Of a stretch of DNA of 64,000 nt, positions 25,843 through 37,567 are shown piece after piece. The translations under genes and the position numbers were made by a program. Source of the stretch: Triplophysa rosa (lineage: Eukaryota; Chordata; Actinopteri; Cypriniformes; Nemacheilidae); NCBI RefSeq assembly GCF_024868665.1, contig NC_079892.1, forward strand, positions 976,896 to 1,040,895, read 5' to 3'. The stretch's first letter is position 1; every line of letters starts with the position of its first letter. The notes under the pieces were generated by a model. It ran no database searches. It was given only the letters and a program-made list of their open reading frames with translations, and had not been told where the DNA came from.

Positions 25843-26364
25843 AGGACACCGGGAACAAACCCAAGATCTCACCGCCGCCAAAATATAAAACCTGTTTCCA
25901 AAAATGAAATGAATGTTGCACTAAAATAGAACACTAAAGAAACGCTCTGATTGATCAAACGTCAACAAACCTACCGGACGTGAATTCTTGTTATTTGTTG
26001 CTTTTACGCGTCACAGAGCCATAGATGTTTATCCCACACGGACACCTTCTGCACGGCTTTAACGCAGAACCACAGAAGATGCGCGCTGTGTTTTGTGAAC
26101 TCTGCAGGATTATACAGTTGGTTGTGTTTTATTGTGTTGTGTGTCACGTAGAGAATCACTGCTTCACTGCTAGATTTCACAATCATTATTATTGCAGTTA
26201 AATGTGTTTTGATGTACATATGAAATATCAGATTGTAAAGACATGCACAAGTGTTTATCAGATGCTCTGTATTTGTGTGGAGATGATTGTGAATGCTCGG
26301 CGTTTTCTTTCCAAACTTTAAGTGTGTTGCACGTCTCGCCAATGTCTCGGTGGATCAAGGTGGC

Positions 26365-26370
26365 AATAAA
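26365..26370 (+). terminator. Candidate avpr1a polyadenylation signal
   Basis: AATAAA about 1.1 kb past the avpr1a stop codon. It is the first canonical signal I noticed downstream in this strand. No downstream GU-rich element was weighed. Confidence 0.4.
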
Positions 26371-27040
26371 TGAACCTGTGAGGATTACAACTCTTGGATC
26401 TGTGCTCGGCTGTTTTTACAACCAACTTTTTATATCATTCAAATGAAACTATTTCTTAAAGGGTTTCTCATAAATGCAGCGGAGCGAACACAAGTTCACC
26501 CAAAATAACGAATAATTAATAACTAATAAGTTCCTGCAGTATAGTGTTACTTTCTGTGTAGTGTTAAAACGTGTACTTTTGAGGATAGTTATTGTAGTAA
26601 GCATACTTCTACTTGGAACTGAACTGGCCCACATTTTATTTTATTGTGCACTTTTAAATAGACTTTTCTGTTAGTATAAGTATATATTTTAGCACTGTTG
26701 TGTACATTTTTGTAAGTGAATTACTAACATCTGAAATGAAGTGCTGTTTACTGTAATATTGTCATCATACTCTGTCGGTTTGGTTAAAACTTTTCGTATC
26801 ACTAAAAGCTTACCGTGCTGCATTTTTTAAGAGGAAGTAATGCTAATATTTCATCTCTGTGAGGACAAAAAGGTCCGGTACAAAACACAATGCTTCATTC
26901 CACAACATTCAACTTATGAATGCTCTTGAGTTACACAATGAAAATCACCAGCTAGGACCCTTTCCAAACATCCCATAATAGCTTAAGAGTTTCCTGTTTG
27001 TTATACATACAGACCGCAGCTGTTTTGTCTCAGGAAAAAG
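26371..27040. other. Intergenic DNA with AGTATAC-type repeat remnants
   Basis: About 26490-26720 shares short motifs (AACTGGCCCACATTTTATT, AAGTATA) with the repeat around the SINE at 8.4 kb. No gene is supported. Confidence 0.4.
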
Positions 27041-27087
27041 GCTGTGTGTGTGTGTGTGTGCGTGTGTGTGTGTGTGTGTGCGTGCGG
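27041..27087. repeat. (GT)n microsatellite
   Basis: GT repeat with CG interruptions, directly beside the 3' end of the minus-strand LINE. Confidence 0.93.
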
Positions 27088-27096
27088 GCATGTTTT

Positions 27097-28392
27097 TGAT
27101 ACGATACGATACAATTTATTGTCTGAAATTTGTCTTGCGTTACAGCAGTTTCACTCAGAATTACAAAACCAAACTAACACACAAAACACAGAAAAAAACT
27201 CAACAAAAATGTCTCCGGAACAGATTTACTTTTTACATGAATTATTCAACACTAATACAGCTTGATGTACAAATGAATTCTGTAACTTAATTCGACTATA
27301 TCTGTGTGTACCGTCGATTGGATGGCAACATTACAAATCCATTATACAACACGATTAGGTTCAGAGACAATATTATTAGCTAGATTATTGTGGTAAGGTT
27401 CATATGCTTTTTGTAGTGACTGCCCCACTATTTTGGAACACATTTTTAATAGGTTCATTTGCTTTGTTTGTAGACTAACAGATAAACTCATATACCAAAC
27501 TGAATGACAGTACTGCAGGGCACTCATGATTACGGGCATAAAGAATAATAAAAGAATCTGCTTTCTTGCTCCAAATGACCTCAGTCTACGGAGAAAGTTG
27601 ATTGATGTTCTCTTCGTGTATAACAACAGGTGTTGTATGAATGTCAGGAGCAAGCCCGAATACTATCTCCTCAGTTTTTTTTATGTCAACACTGAGGGCA
27701 TTATAGTCACACCACTCGACCAATTTCTTTACCCCCTGTCGGTGCTGTTCTAAATACTCTTGCTTGTTCAGTAGTGATATCAACACAGTATCATCAGAGT
27801 ACTTTAGAATATATTGGTCGGTCCTATTTGATCGTCAATCATCTGTATATAGAGTAAATAACATAGTAACGCTTACACAACCCTGAGGTACACCAACATT
27901 TGTTTTTACTTCTGTTGACAGGACATTGTTCACTTTAACTCTTTGGATTCTATTGGTAAGAAAAGAGAGGTAGTATGGATTCACGTTTAGCTTCATTAGT
28001 TTAGAGACACAAGGGTGTTAACCTGAATTGTATCAAACGCAGATGAAAAGTCAAGAAATACTGCTCCAACATATGAGTTAGATGAGTAATGATATGCACT
28101 ACGGCAGCCACTGCATCCTCGGTACTTCTGCCCTGTTTATATGCAAACTGACACTGATCAAGTTTCCCTTTGACATTATTAACCAAATGCTTAAGCAGTG
28201 TTCTTTCTAGACATTTGCCAATTACTGAAGTAAGGGTATGGGTCTATAGTCTTTGCATTCCTTTGGACAAATGTTTTTGGTGTGGGTTTTATGATTGAGG
28301 TTTTCCACATTACCGGTACCATCTGTGAAGAAGACGATACGATGTGAACTAGTTCATTGTTACTTGTGGGTTCAAATCTTGTAAAAAATGGT
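27097..28392 (-). mobile_element. Non-LTR retrotransposon fragment, CR1/Rex type, broken reverse transcriptase
   Basis: Read on the minus strand, pieces of one reverse transcriptase appear in order: LDQCQFAYKQGRSTEDAV (about 28160-28110), an FD-type pocket near 28050, YSDDTVLIS (about 27797-27770, the catalytic YxDD box) and KKLVEWCDYNALSVDIKKTE just after. Frameshifts and stops separate the pieces, so it is inactive. The left end shows tandem ATACG units near 27099-27112, like the short 3'-terminal repeats of this LINE group. The 5' end is truncated at the GT array at 28.4 kb. Confidence 0.8.
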
Positions 28393-28394
28393 TT

Positions 28395-28632
28395 CGTGCG
28401 TGTGTGTGTGTGTGTGTACGTGCGTTTGCATGTGTGTGCGTGTGTACGCGTGCGTGCGTTTGTGAACGCGTGCGTGCGTTTGTGTGTGTGTGTGTGTGTG
28501 CGTGTGTACGCGTGCGTGCGTTTGTGAACGCGTGCGTGCGTTTGTGTGTGTGTGTGTGTGTGCGTGTGTACGCGTGCGTGCGTTTGTGAACGCGTGCGTG
28601 CGTTCGTGTGTGTGCGTGTGTGTGTGTGCTTG
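28395..28632. repeat. GT/GC microsatellite with a ~62-bp higher-order unit
   Basis: An alternating purine-pyrimidine tract. A ~61-62-bp unit containing CGTGTGTACGCGTGCGTGCG then TTTGTGAACGCG starts at about 28440, 28501 and 28563. Confidence 0.9.
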
Positions 28633-29402
28633 TACATGGAGACTTCTCACATCAGACATGTGTTTCCATGGTAACATTCTTATTTTTCACCTTTGACCTT
28701 AATGTTTTCCAGATCCACACCAGAATTCCAGTGGATCAGGAATACTAATCATAGACTGCTTTAATCTCTCTCTCTCACAACATTAAAGCACAAGGTCAAT
28801 TCTTATTATGCTTACATGTTTATATAATATATTATTCTACATGAATCACATGTTCTCAGGTGAATTGAAATGTTTTGCACTGTAAGAATGTGGCAGGCAG
28901 GTGTATTTTCCTCTCTTCACTCATTCCAGCAGAAGGAAAGCCTCAGATGAAGAATGAAGTCCTTTGTTCCTCGAGCAGACGTCACATCAGAGTAATGACG
29001 GCCGGCTCCGCTCGACTCCGTGAAGATGAAACACAAAACTGACGGAGGGTCTGGTGATCCGTCACATCAGGTGAACACAGAGAGTTCTGTCAGAGCTCAG
29101 ATTTCACTCCTGAAAAAAAACACACAACTGTATGATGTTTGCTCTCTCTCTCTGTTACGTAAGACTTATGTTGTCATTACTTTGAAAGTTTATGTTACCA
29201 TGAGCCCAAATGATTCTCTGGTGAGGGAAACTGGATGTTATGTGCTGTTGTTTTCTGAAATCTGTCAGACCACGATTTATAACTCCATGCGCCTTTACAT
29301 AAAAACAATGAACTGTACTTCAACTTTAGCGGAATATAGTAAGAGCACACTTGAATAAACTTATTTTTTAATGGTTGCGTTTAGGTTGCTATTCTCTAAA
29401 CG
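28633..29402. other. Intergenic DNA, no gene seen
   Basis: A 112-codon + frame at 29020-29358 has no family features. I do not support it as a gene. Confidence 0.5.
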
Positions 29403-30462
29403 CTTACGGAAAGAAAATAAATTTCCTAATATATGAATTAAAATATATATTAAATGACATAATGCTATATTAGAAAATATACAGAATAATATATTATGTA
29501 ATTACAATATATTGAATAATACATAAGGAATTGCCGCTTTTCATACATTGAAAAATATATGACAATATTTTAACTTCACAATATGTGTAATTTTATAATC
29601 AGTAATATACTTTATAATATATTGCTGTACATGTGATCAGATACTGTATGGTACTGGATGTGTAAAAATATATTAAACATCGTATATTTACTCATGCCAT
29701 TTATATTCACACATACTGTATATGGAAATATAGATTTCTTATGTTTAACAACCATTTACATTTTACAATACACCTGTTTCATATATTAAAACATTGCTAG
29801 ATTACAATTGCATAAGCACACCTGCTCATACTGAAGCACTTAGTGAACAGACAATCACTGCACTGAGAAGCACAGAGCCGTTACTTTATAAATAAAGTAA
29901 CATATAATGTCAATGATGTTGGGCCAATCGTTATCCTATCCACAGGCTCTACTCTTCATCACCACGGTAACCCCACAAATGTACACATACTAGAAACCCT
30001 TCTACATTTCAAAGTAATACAACATTAAACACATTAACAGTATATTAATTAGCATTAAACACTATATTAATATTCAGCAAAAAGACATGAAATAACACCT
30101 ACATTCAAACATTTTTACTCCTTTAACAGTCAGAAGCAAAGCATGCTGGGAACTAGAAATCTGCTTTAACTCATTCTGTGAATGTGTCCATATATGTGTA
30201 TAATATACAATCACATTTATATGGGAACATCTATGTGCAATATATACTCAATAAAAGATCAAATGTGATGAATATATTTAAAAATGAAGACAAAAATAAA
30301 TCTAATATTCATGTTCAATATATAGCTGTATATTGTCAATGCATATACTGTATTGCTGTATATTGAAAAATATTAGCACCAGCTTCCAATATATGGAAAT
30401 GTATTATGTAATATATTGCATTATATTTTGCAGTATATTCCCATATATTTTTGTTCCGTAAG
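29403..30462. mobile_element. AT-rich inverted-repeat element, about 1.06 kb
   Basis: The ends are inverted copies starting CTTACGGAA, followed by AAAATA-rich text. The interior is very AT-rich with many ATATATTG-type motifs and no transposase frame. It looks like a non-autonomous DNA transposon. No clear target duplication was found. Confidence 0.55.
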
Positions 30463-30510
30463 GGTAAGAGACATCCATAACTCCTCTATACTGCCTCACC
30501 AGAGAGCCAA

Positions 30511-30529
30511 CGCACACACACACACACAC

Positions 30530-30572
<43 letters not shown>

Positions 30573-30750
30573 CACACACGCGCACGCACGCACATACACG
30601 CACACACATACACGCACACACGTGCACGCACGCACACACACGCACACACACACACGCACACACACACACACACATACACACACATACACACACACACGCA
30701 CACACACACACATACACACACATACACACCCACACACGCACACACACACG

Positions 30751-30801
<51 letters not shown>
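30511..30801. repeat. (CA)n microsatellite
   Basis: About 290 bp of CA with CG and TA interruptions. Frames through it are artefacts. Confidence 0.97.
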
Positions 30802-30803
<2 letters not shown>

Positions 30804-31288
30804 ACACATCTGGAATGACTTCAATTCCGTCTTAATGCCATAATGGGGATGAATTGTTAGTTGTAGAACAGACAACTTTCCATTCACTCCTTCCAAATCC
30901 GACTGATGTGGCCGTTCTGGCCTTCTTGTATACGTGTGGCCTGAAGCTATAGTATAATATGTTTATTCGATGGAGAATCAAAGACTTTAGTGTTTAAATA
31001 TGAAGCCACAGGCACAATTTTATGTGAGATTTACTGCACAGTACATGGTGGACATGAGGTCTGAAAACAATATCAAATATAATCTGATTCTCACTTACTA
31101 TTTCACTGAGACCCTGAAGCTCTGACGTCAGGAATGACAATCATAAAGTATGAAGGAGACAGAATTTACACATGCATGATCCCATACAAACTAATTTTAC
31201 AACAGACTTCTTTTGTTAAAATGCATCTGTTTCACATTAATGGATGTTTTGGAAAGTGTCTGCGTCCCACTTGCACAGATTTGATATG
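30802..31288. other. Intergenic DNA, no gene seen
   Basis: Nothing recognisable between the CA array and the MITE/L2 composite. Confidence 0.5.
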
Positions 31289-32890
31289 TTAAAGGGACAG
31301 TTCACCCAAAAATAAAAATTCTGTCATCATTTGCTCACCCTCTGTTGTTCCAAAAGGTTTGTTCTGCTGAACAAAAAGCAAGGGCGGCCTCTAAATCATC
31401 TGCACTCATCCTCCTGGATCTATCTGCAGCTTTCGACACTGTCAACCACCACATCCTCCTGTCGACCCTCAAGACTATGGGTGTCTCTGGAGCGGTGCTA
31501 GGGTGGTTCGAGTCTTGCCTCTCGGATAGGTCATTCACAGTATCCTGGGGAGGTGAGGTCTCTGAGTCCCAGCATCTCAGTGCAGGGGTACCCCAGGGCT
31601 CAGTTCTTGGACCGCTACTCTTCTCCATATTCACAACGTCCCTAGGTTCTGTCGTTCGGAAACATGGCTTTTCCTATCACTGCTATGCGGATGACACATA
31701 GCTCCACCTGTCATTTCAGCCTAATGATCCGACGGTTTCTGAGCGCCTCTCGGCATGCCTGAATGACATCTCACTCTGGATGAAGGACCATCACCTGCAG
31801 CTGAACCTTGCTAAAACTGAACTGCTCGTGATCCCGGCTGACCCGAAGACTCCGCACGACCTTTCCATCCAACTAGGTTCATCAACCATTACTCAATCCA
31901 GAGTGGTAATTGATGATCAGCTGAACATCGCAGACCATGTTGCCAGCACCACCCGGTCCTGTAGATTCATCCTCTACAATATTAGGAGAATTAGACCTTT
32001 CCTATCTGAGCATGCTACGCAAGTTCTTGTCCTTTCCAGACTGGACTATTGCAATGCTATACTGGCTGGTCTTCCTGCTTGCACAACCAGGCCTCTTCAG
32101 ATGATCCAGAATGCAGCGGCAAGAGTGGTCTTCAACGAGCCGAAGAGAGCGCACGTCACTCCTCTCTTGGTTAGGTTGCACTGGCTCCCTATAGTCATTC
32201 GCATCCAATTCAAATCTCTGCTCTTGGCCTACAAAACCACCACTGGTTCGGCACCCCCATATCTTATCGCTAATTCAGATTTATGTACCTGCCAGATCCC
32301 TGCACTCTGCAATCGAACAACGTCTTGTGGTGCCATCCCACAAAGCGAAAAAATCACTCTCATGCACTTTCTCGGGATGTGTTCCACGACTCTGGAACGA
32401 TCTCCCTCTTGCCACAAGATCAGCGGATTCTGTAACTATCGGCTAATCGGCTAAAACACATCTCTTCCGTCAACATCTGACCCATTAGAACAGTCTTCTA
32501 CTTCGTTTCTACTTTCCTACCCCCCCCAAAAAAATAATCTTAGCTTGGTATACTGTGATGGGCTGACTGAGACCAGTTTTTACTGCACCTATGCATTGTT
32601 GTTCTTTTGTTGCACAAATTGCTTAAATTGTTTTTCCCTGCTTTGTACGTCGCTTTGGATAAAAGCGTCTGCTAAATGACTAAATGTAAATGTAAAAAGA
32701 TATTTGGAAGAATGTCAGTAATCAAACAGATCTCATTCCCCATTTACTGCCATAGTAGAGAAAATCAAAACTATGGGAGTTAACGGGAGATGAGATCTGT
32801 TGGTTACTGACATCAGAACAAAGACATTTATACAGGTTTGGAACCCTTAGGGCGGTTAAATTATGACAGAATTTTCATTTTCGGCTTTAA
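31289..32890. mobile_element. Palindromic MITE split by an L2 LINE
   Basis: The left arm TTAAAGGGACAGTTCACCC with TTCTGTCATCATTT (31289-31381) and the right arm (about 32700-32890, ending TATGACAGAATTTTCATTTT and TTAA) are inverted relatives. The spacer text AGATATTTGGAAGAATGTCA and ATGAGATCTGTTGGTTACTGACAT is the inner palindrome of this common fish MITE. TTAA borders both ends. An L2 fragment interrupts the left arm. Confidence 0.75.
31382..32697 (+). mobile_element. L2-type LINE fragment with broken reverse transcriptase
   Basis: On + the frame reads [20 protein letters not shown] (palm motif A), then [14 protein letters not shown] and YHCYADDT (catalytic box, about 31676-31699). A TAG stop follows directly (31699-31701) where this family normally continues. 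Downstream text LNLAKTELLVIP and SRLDYCNAILAGLP belongs to the same LINE, followed by another frame break near 32280. The 3' end is the tail TTTGGATAAAAGCGTCTGC plus AAATGTAAATG units. It is 5'-truncated and inactive. An AAAG-like duplication may border it. Confidence 0.88.
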
Positions 32891-32961
32891 GAGCACATCA
32901 ACACTTGCGGGAAAACATGTTTTGATTTTTATTCAAGTCAAAATATTCCAGGACAGTTTAT

Positions 32962-33165
32962 GTTTCACAGACAAGGCTTAGTTTAAACCGGGACTAGACC
33001 TTAGTTAAATTAGGATATTTTAGAAAAGACATTACTGGTGTGCCTCTTGATACAAAACAATGGCACTGACATATTTTAAAAAATGTCATGGCAAGTTATT
33101 TTCAGTTAAGACAGCTCAAACATTAATTTTAGTCTGGGACTAGTTTTAAGCCTTGTCTGTGAAAC
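32962..33165. mobile_element. Small palindromic MITE
   Basis: Begins GTTTCACAGACAAGGCTTA and ends with the inverse (TAAGCCTTGTCTGTGAAAC). The length is about 204 bp and there is no coding content. Confidence 0.75.
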
Positions 33166-33222
33166 CGGGATTAGAGTATCTGATTTGAACAGTACTTGAG
33201 TATTTTACTCATACTGAATGTA

Positions 33223-33224
<2 letters not shown>

Positions 33225-33293
<69 letters not shown>

Positions 33294-33565
33294 TCTCTCT
33301 CTCTCTCGCGTGTCGTCCTCTTCACTCTCTCTCTGTCTCTTGCTCTCTGTCCTCTCCCTCTTCTGCTCTACTCTCTCTCTCTCTCTCTCTCTCTTCTTCT
33401 CCTCTTCTCTCTCGCTCTCTCGTCTCTCTCACTCTCTCGACTTTCTCTCTCTCTCTCGTCTCTCTACTCTCGTCTCTCTCGCTCTCTCTCTCTCGTGTCT
33501 CTCTCCCTCTCTCTCTCTCTCTCCTCTCCTCTCGTGCTCTCTCTCTGTCTCTCTCCCTCTCCTCT

Positions 33566-33617
<52 letters not shown>
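33225..33617. repeat. (CT)n microsatellite, imperfect centre
   Basis: Pure CT at both ends with a degenerate CT-rich middle. SLSL-type frames are artefacts. Confidence 0.97.
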
Positions 33618-33621
<4 letters not shown>

Positions 33622-34694
33622 ATGATTATATACTGTATGGTAAATGGATGTCTGGTGCTCTAAAGGTCACACTTGAGAAATTAAAGTTTCCCAGAATTCT
33701 CAAAACAATCACATTCTTTAGTGAAACACAAACACATTTGTCTTTTTTTCTCAATTTTCAAACAACGGGAGGCTTTGGAATAGTTATGATTTCATCATAT
33801 CACTGAAATCATTTAATGAATAATCAGAATTCACAGTTCATCACTCAAGATGAATAGGCTTCCATTTATAAACCATTAAATGTGTTTTATTGCTCATAAT
33901 CGCACAGCTGGGTGACTTTAATGCATTTTAAGACACAATTAAGTCAATACTTTATTTAGTTTCACTTTTGTAAAAGTAATGATTTTTTTTAAACAAGAAA
34001 CTCATAGCTCAATCGCCTGCTTATATACTCTATAGTAGGCGAAAATGAGTATGAGTCACGAGTAGTATGTCCGAAAGCTCAGTGTGCAATAAACAGTCGG
34101 CGAGAAACACCCGGATTGTCTACTGGTTCCGCCGAGATCGGTGAGTGTGGATCAGATGGACACTTATCTATCCCATGATGCCACGGGAGCTGAGCAACGG
34201 TCACATTTCAAAAGTAAATATAGCGGAAAACTTGAAGGCGGACGTCCGTTTTTAATGTAAGTGCCAATAAATGAGTTTCTCCTGACTAAATGATGTTTTT
34301 ATCAACGCTCACGTGAAGGTTTTCGTTTATTCGTCATGGGTCAAAGAGCATACGGGTCACATGACCATAAAACATGGCGGACGCAGTATGTCTGAAATCT
34401 GTTCCTACTACACCCACTCATACTATATAGAACGTAGTGTTTTAACGGCCGACAGGTGGCTACTTATTCACATTCAGTACGTACTGGCACAGTATGCCGT
34501 TTCCCACATCCCAAATTTAAGGCTGTGACGGTACCAGAGTACAGTGATGTCATCAAAATAGCATACATGTATCTCCAGGTACTTCTACAGAATATAGGGC
34601 TGGTATCGATTCTGATGTTCCGATTCACAAGCTCTCGATTTGATTCGATTCTTGATCCAAGTGATTGTACACCTTTATTTTACGGATATTTACG
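33618..34694. other. Intergenic DNA with repeat traces
   Basis: About 34598-34660 carries a GGGCTGGTATCGATTC motif seen in fish interspersed repeats. No gene is supported. Confidence 0.4.
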
Positions 34695-34698
34695 TTAA

Positions 34699-35648
34699 AG
34701 TCACAATATGGAATATTTGGACCGCTAGATGCGCACTTTCGAAACAACAACAAAAGGCGAAGCTAAATGACGTTATGTAGGAGAGTGGAATTATGTCGTT
34801 TTCACCATCCAGAGGCGTGTGGAGATCGCCCATCATGTTCACGCACGAGGTAATGAATGAATTTTGTTTTATGTCATCGTAATGAATTAGCTTGCAAGAA
34901 ACGTGGACTGTAATGCTACGTTAGCCCGCGACTGATATTGGACTTTGTCCTTTGATTTGGTAGCGTAATGCTACACAGTTTTACCTGTTTCAAACAGTCA
35001 TACAGTCGTCGTTTAAAAAGTAAAATGGAATGAACCCACAGCATTTACAAGTAACGTTATTGGCGACATATTTTTGTGCGACATATGCTGTATTTCATAG
35101 GGTAACTGCATTCATAACTATTCAAATAATCTGTGCATGAGTATTTCGTGTACAATTACATTTTCTTTGCTTACCTGTCTATTAAAACACATGCGAGAGC
35201 GGAGTCTCTGTCGAGTCAAAGTTGGTCGCGAAGCTCTCTCCATTTAGAGAACGCCACGCCGATATTAATCCTTGTTTTATTTCTTTGTTTGTCCATAAGC
35301 CTGCTTGCATCATTTGGCCTACGTTTACGCTTTTTTGTGTTTCCTTTACTCTCCAAAGAGTAATCGTGATCCATAATAACAGAACAACAGATGCTGTATA
35401 ACCACTTCCGCATGTGAGTGTTGCCGTAGTTTCTACAAGCGGAAACTGAGGGTAGTGCGGAGCAGCTGATATATGCGACAAATACAAGGGAGACAAGGGA
35501 CGGGCCATTATTTTAAATAGGAATTTCTCTGGATTTGCACATTCTTGGGAACATTTGGGATCATGTAAGTACACAACTGCATGAAATATATCACACTGTG
35601 CAAGTGATTTTTGGATATTTCATAACAAAATTATTCCATATTGTGGCT
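34699..35648 (-). mobile_element. TTAA-flanked DNA element with a decayed coding exon
   Basis: The ends are inverted: AGTCACAATATGGAATATTT at left, AGCCACAATATGGAATAATT at right. TTAA lies outside each end (34695-34698 and 35649-35652), the target used by Kolobok and piggyBac transposons. On the minus strand (about 35370-35165) an exon reads KKRKRRPNDAS, then RINIGVAFSKWRELRDQL, a stop, LDRDSALACF, and a splice donor-like CAG/GTAAGC. This basic helix pattern recurs in uncharacterised fish proteins. The internal stop and frameshift mark it as dead. Superfamily is inference. Confidence 0.6.
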
Positions 35649-35652
35649 TTAA

Positions 35653-37440
35653 TGCTAAAATGCAATTTAATGCTGTGCAAAATGTAAAATCCAGATAAAA
35701 CAACTGTAAAAATGAATAAGGAAAAGTCCTTCATATTAATACAGTATATTGTGCCCTATGAGTGTAGATTTAATACAAATCCTATCAGAGAATCTGGCAT
35801 GAGAGAGCTGATCTGAGATCAGGGTTAGAGGTTTAACTTCTGTGTGATGATCAGTTTTTTCCTTCCCAGATGGACTGAAGGAGAACTGTAAAGAATTTGT
35901 GTGGCCGACCGGCTCCTCGTGACGCCTATAACTGATTTGATTAGGATGAGAAACGATACATTGAGTTCTACATTTCAAGTGTGGTGATGGATGCAAATGA
36001 GTTCTGTGGCAGTGCAGAGGTACACTTATGGGATCAGATCATAAATGAATCTACAGATAAGAGACAAAACATGTCCCACATACAAAATAAAATGTAAATA
36101 TATTCATAAAAATAAAGTTCTGTTTATGTGTATACAAATTAAAGATGTGTAAGATATCATACACGGGCTAAGATAAATATGAAAATCCATGTTCTCACTT
36201 TAAGTAAATAAATATGCTCATTATGGATGCCTCACATTTTAACAATATTGAAATCTCATGGCGTTCATTTCTGTCTTCATCATTAAGCTGATGGAAGTAA
36301 CAAGTGCTATATTTTTTTAATTGGTGACATAATACGTTTTCTAGAATACATTGAAGGAATGTAAGTCTTATAGCAGCATACAAATGATTTACAGGACTTT
36401 CCCATAGTGCCATTATGATGATTTGTGTCATTTAATAAACATTCATCTATCCACAACAACCCTAAAGAATTCTCTCCCAAACTTCAGAAAATACACACGC
36501 AGAGGGTTTCTACACCAGCCAGGACCAATAAAAATAACCCGAATCAAAACCCACAGAGCATCCATAAATCCAGTGTTTGATAGGATGCTGATTTAACACT
36601 GTGAAGTTCATAAACTTACCCATCAGCCCTCAGTTTCTCCATGCTCTTCTGCTCGTGAGCTGTTTAACTCAACACAAGGGCTGAAATCTCTATTAAGACC
36701 CTATGAATTCTGTTCTTATGAGACAGCGACCTCTAGTGGAAGCGAAGAGACATAACAGCGCTTTAGAAAAATCTTTTCCCCTGTAATAAAGAGTCTGAAT
36801 GTACACGCGCGACAAATATGAGCATTAAAGCAACATGATGGTCAGTAAATATTTCATTCATTTTATTTAAGAGTGAACTATCTATGGCTTTGGTTATTGA
36901 CATGAATTACAGATTAATCATGTCACACAACAGATGATAAAACAGCATCAAAACATCTGCTGACAAATCCCATCATCTCTGATGTTTTCTCAACAGTGTT
37001 GTGTTGTGTTACATACTGTAAACGAATTAGAAAAAAACTCCGACAATTTTATTCAATTGTGTTTAATAGTATTTAATATGGAAAACATTTTCCCGAGAGA
37101 GAAATACATGTATTTACAGATTAAACCACAATAGTGATTTTTTTATTAAACCACAATAGTAAATTTTCAAAAAAAAATACAACTTTGTAACATACAGTCA
37201 GAGCAAAAGATTCCTGGAGTCAAGCCAAATGAACACTCATAAACAGTTTATGGGCTTCAAAAGACATTTCAAAAACATCATATTAAAACATTGATCAAAT
37301 GCTTGATAAAACGTTTCAAACGTCCCTCGTGATAGTAACTCTACTAAATAAAATACAAATAAATGCACTGAACTGAAAGAGTTAAAGGTTCATTTTGAAA
37401 GTTGAACTCATGTGAGTGACCTGCAGCGATGGTCACGTGA
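35653..37440. other. AT-rich DNA upstream of ppm1h, no gene seen
   Basis: Mostly AT-rich with short frames only. GC content rises sharply from about 37420 at the ppm1h promoter. Confidence 0.5.
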
Positions 37441-37530
37441 CTGCGCGTGAGGGGAGCTCAGGCTGCGGTGCGTTCACAACGCCGTTGTGTAGTGCGCGTT
37501 TCCGCGCAACTCAGGACGCACGGGTGTGTG

Positions 37531-37564
<34 letters not shown>

Positions 37565-37567
37565 ATC
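37425..37567 (+). promoter_or_regulatory. CpG-rich 5' region of ppm1h with CA repeat next to the start codon
   Basis: CpG-rich DNA (CGCGTGAG, GTGCGCGTTTCCGCGCAAC) precedes exon 1 and no TATA box is obvious, so promoter placement is inference. A (CA)n run at 37531-37563 ends only a few bases before the ATG at 37568. Confidence 0.45.

Noticed and set aside
33196..33806. Ser/Leu-rich frames at 33.2-33.8 kb
   Set aside because: They are translations of the CT microsatellite.
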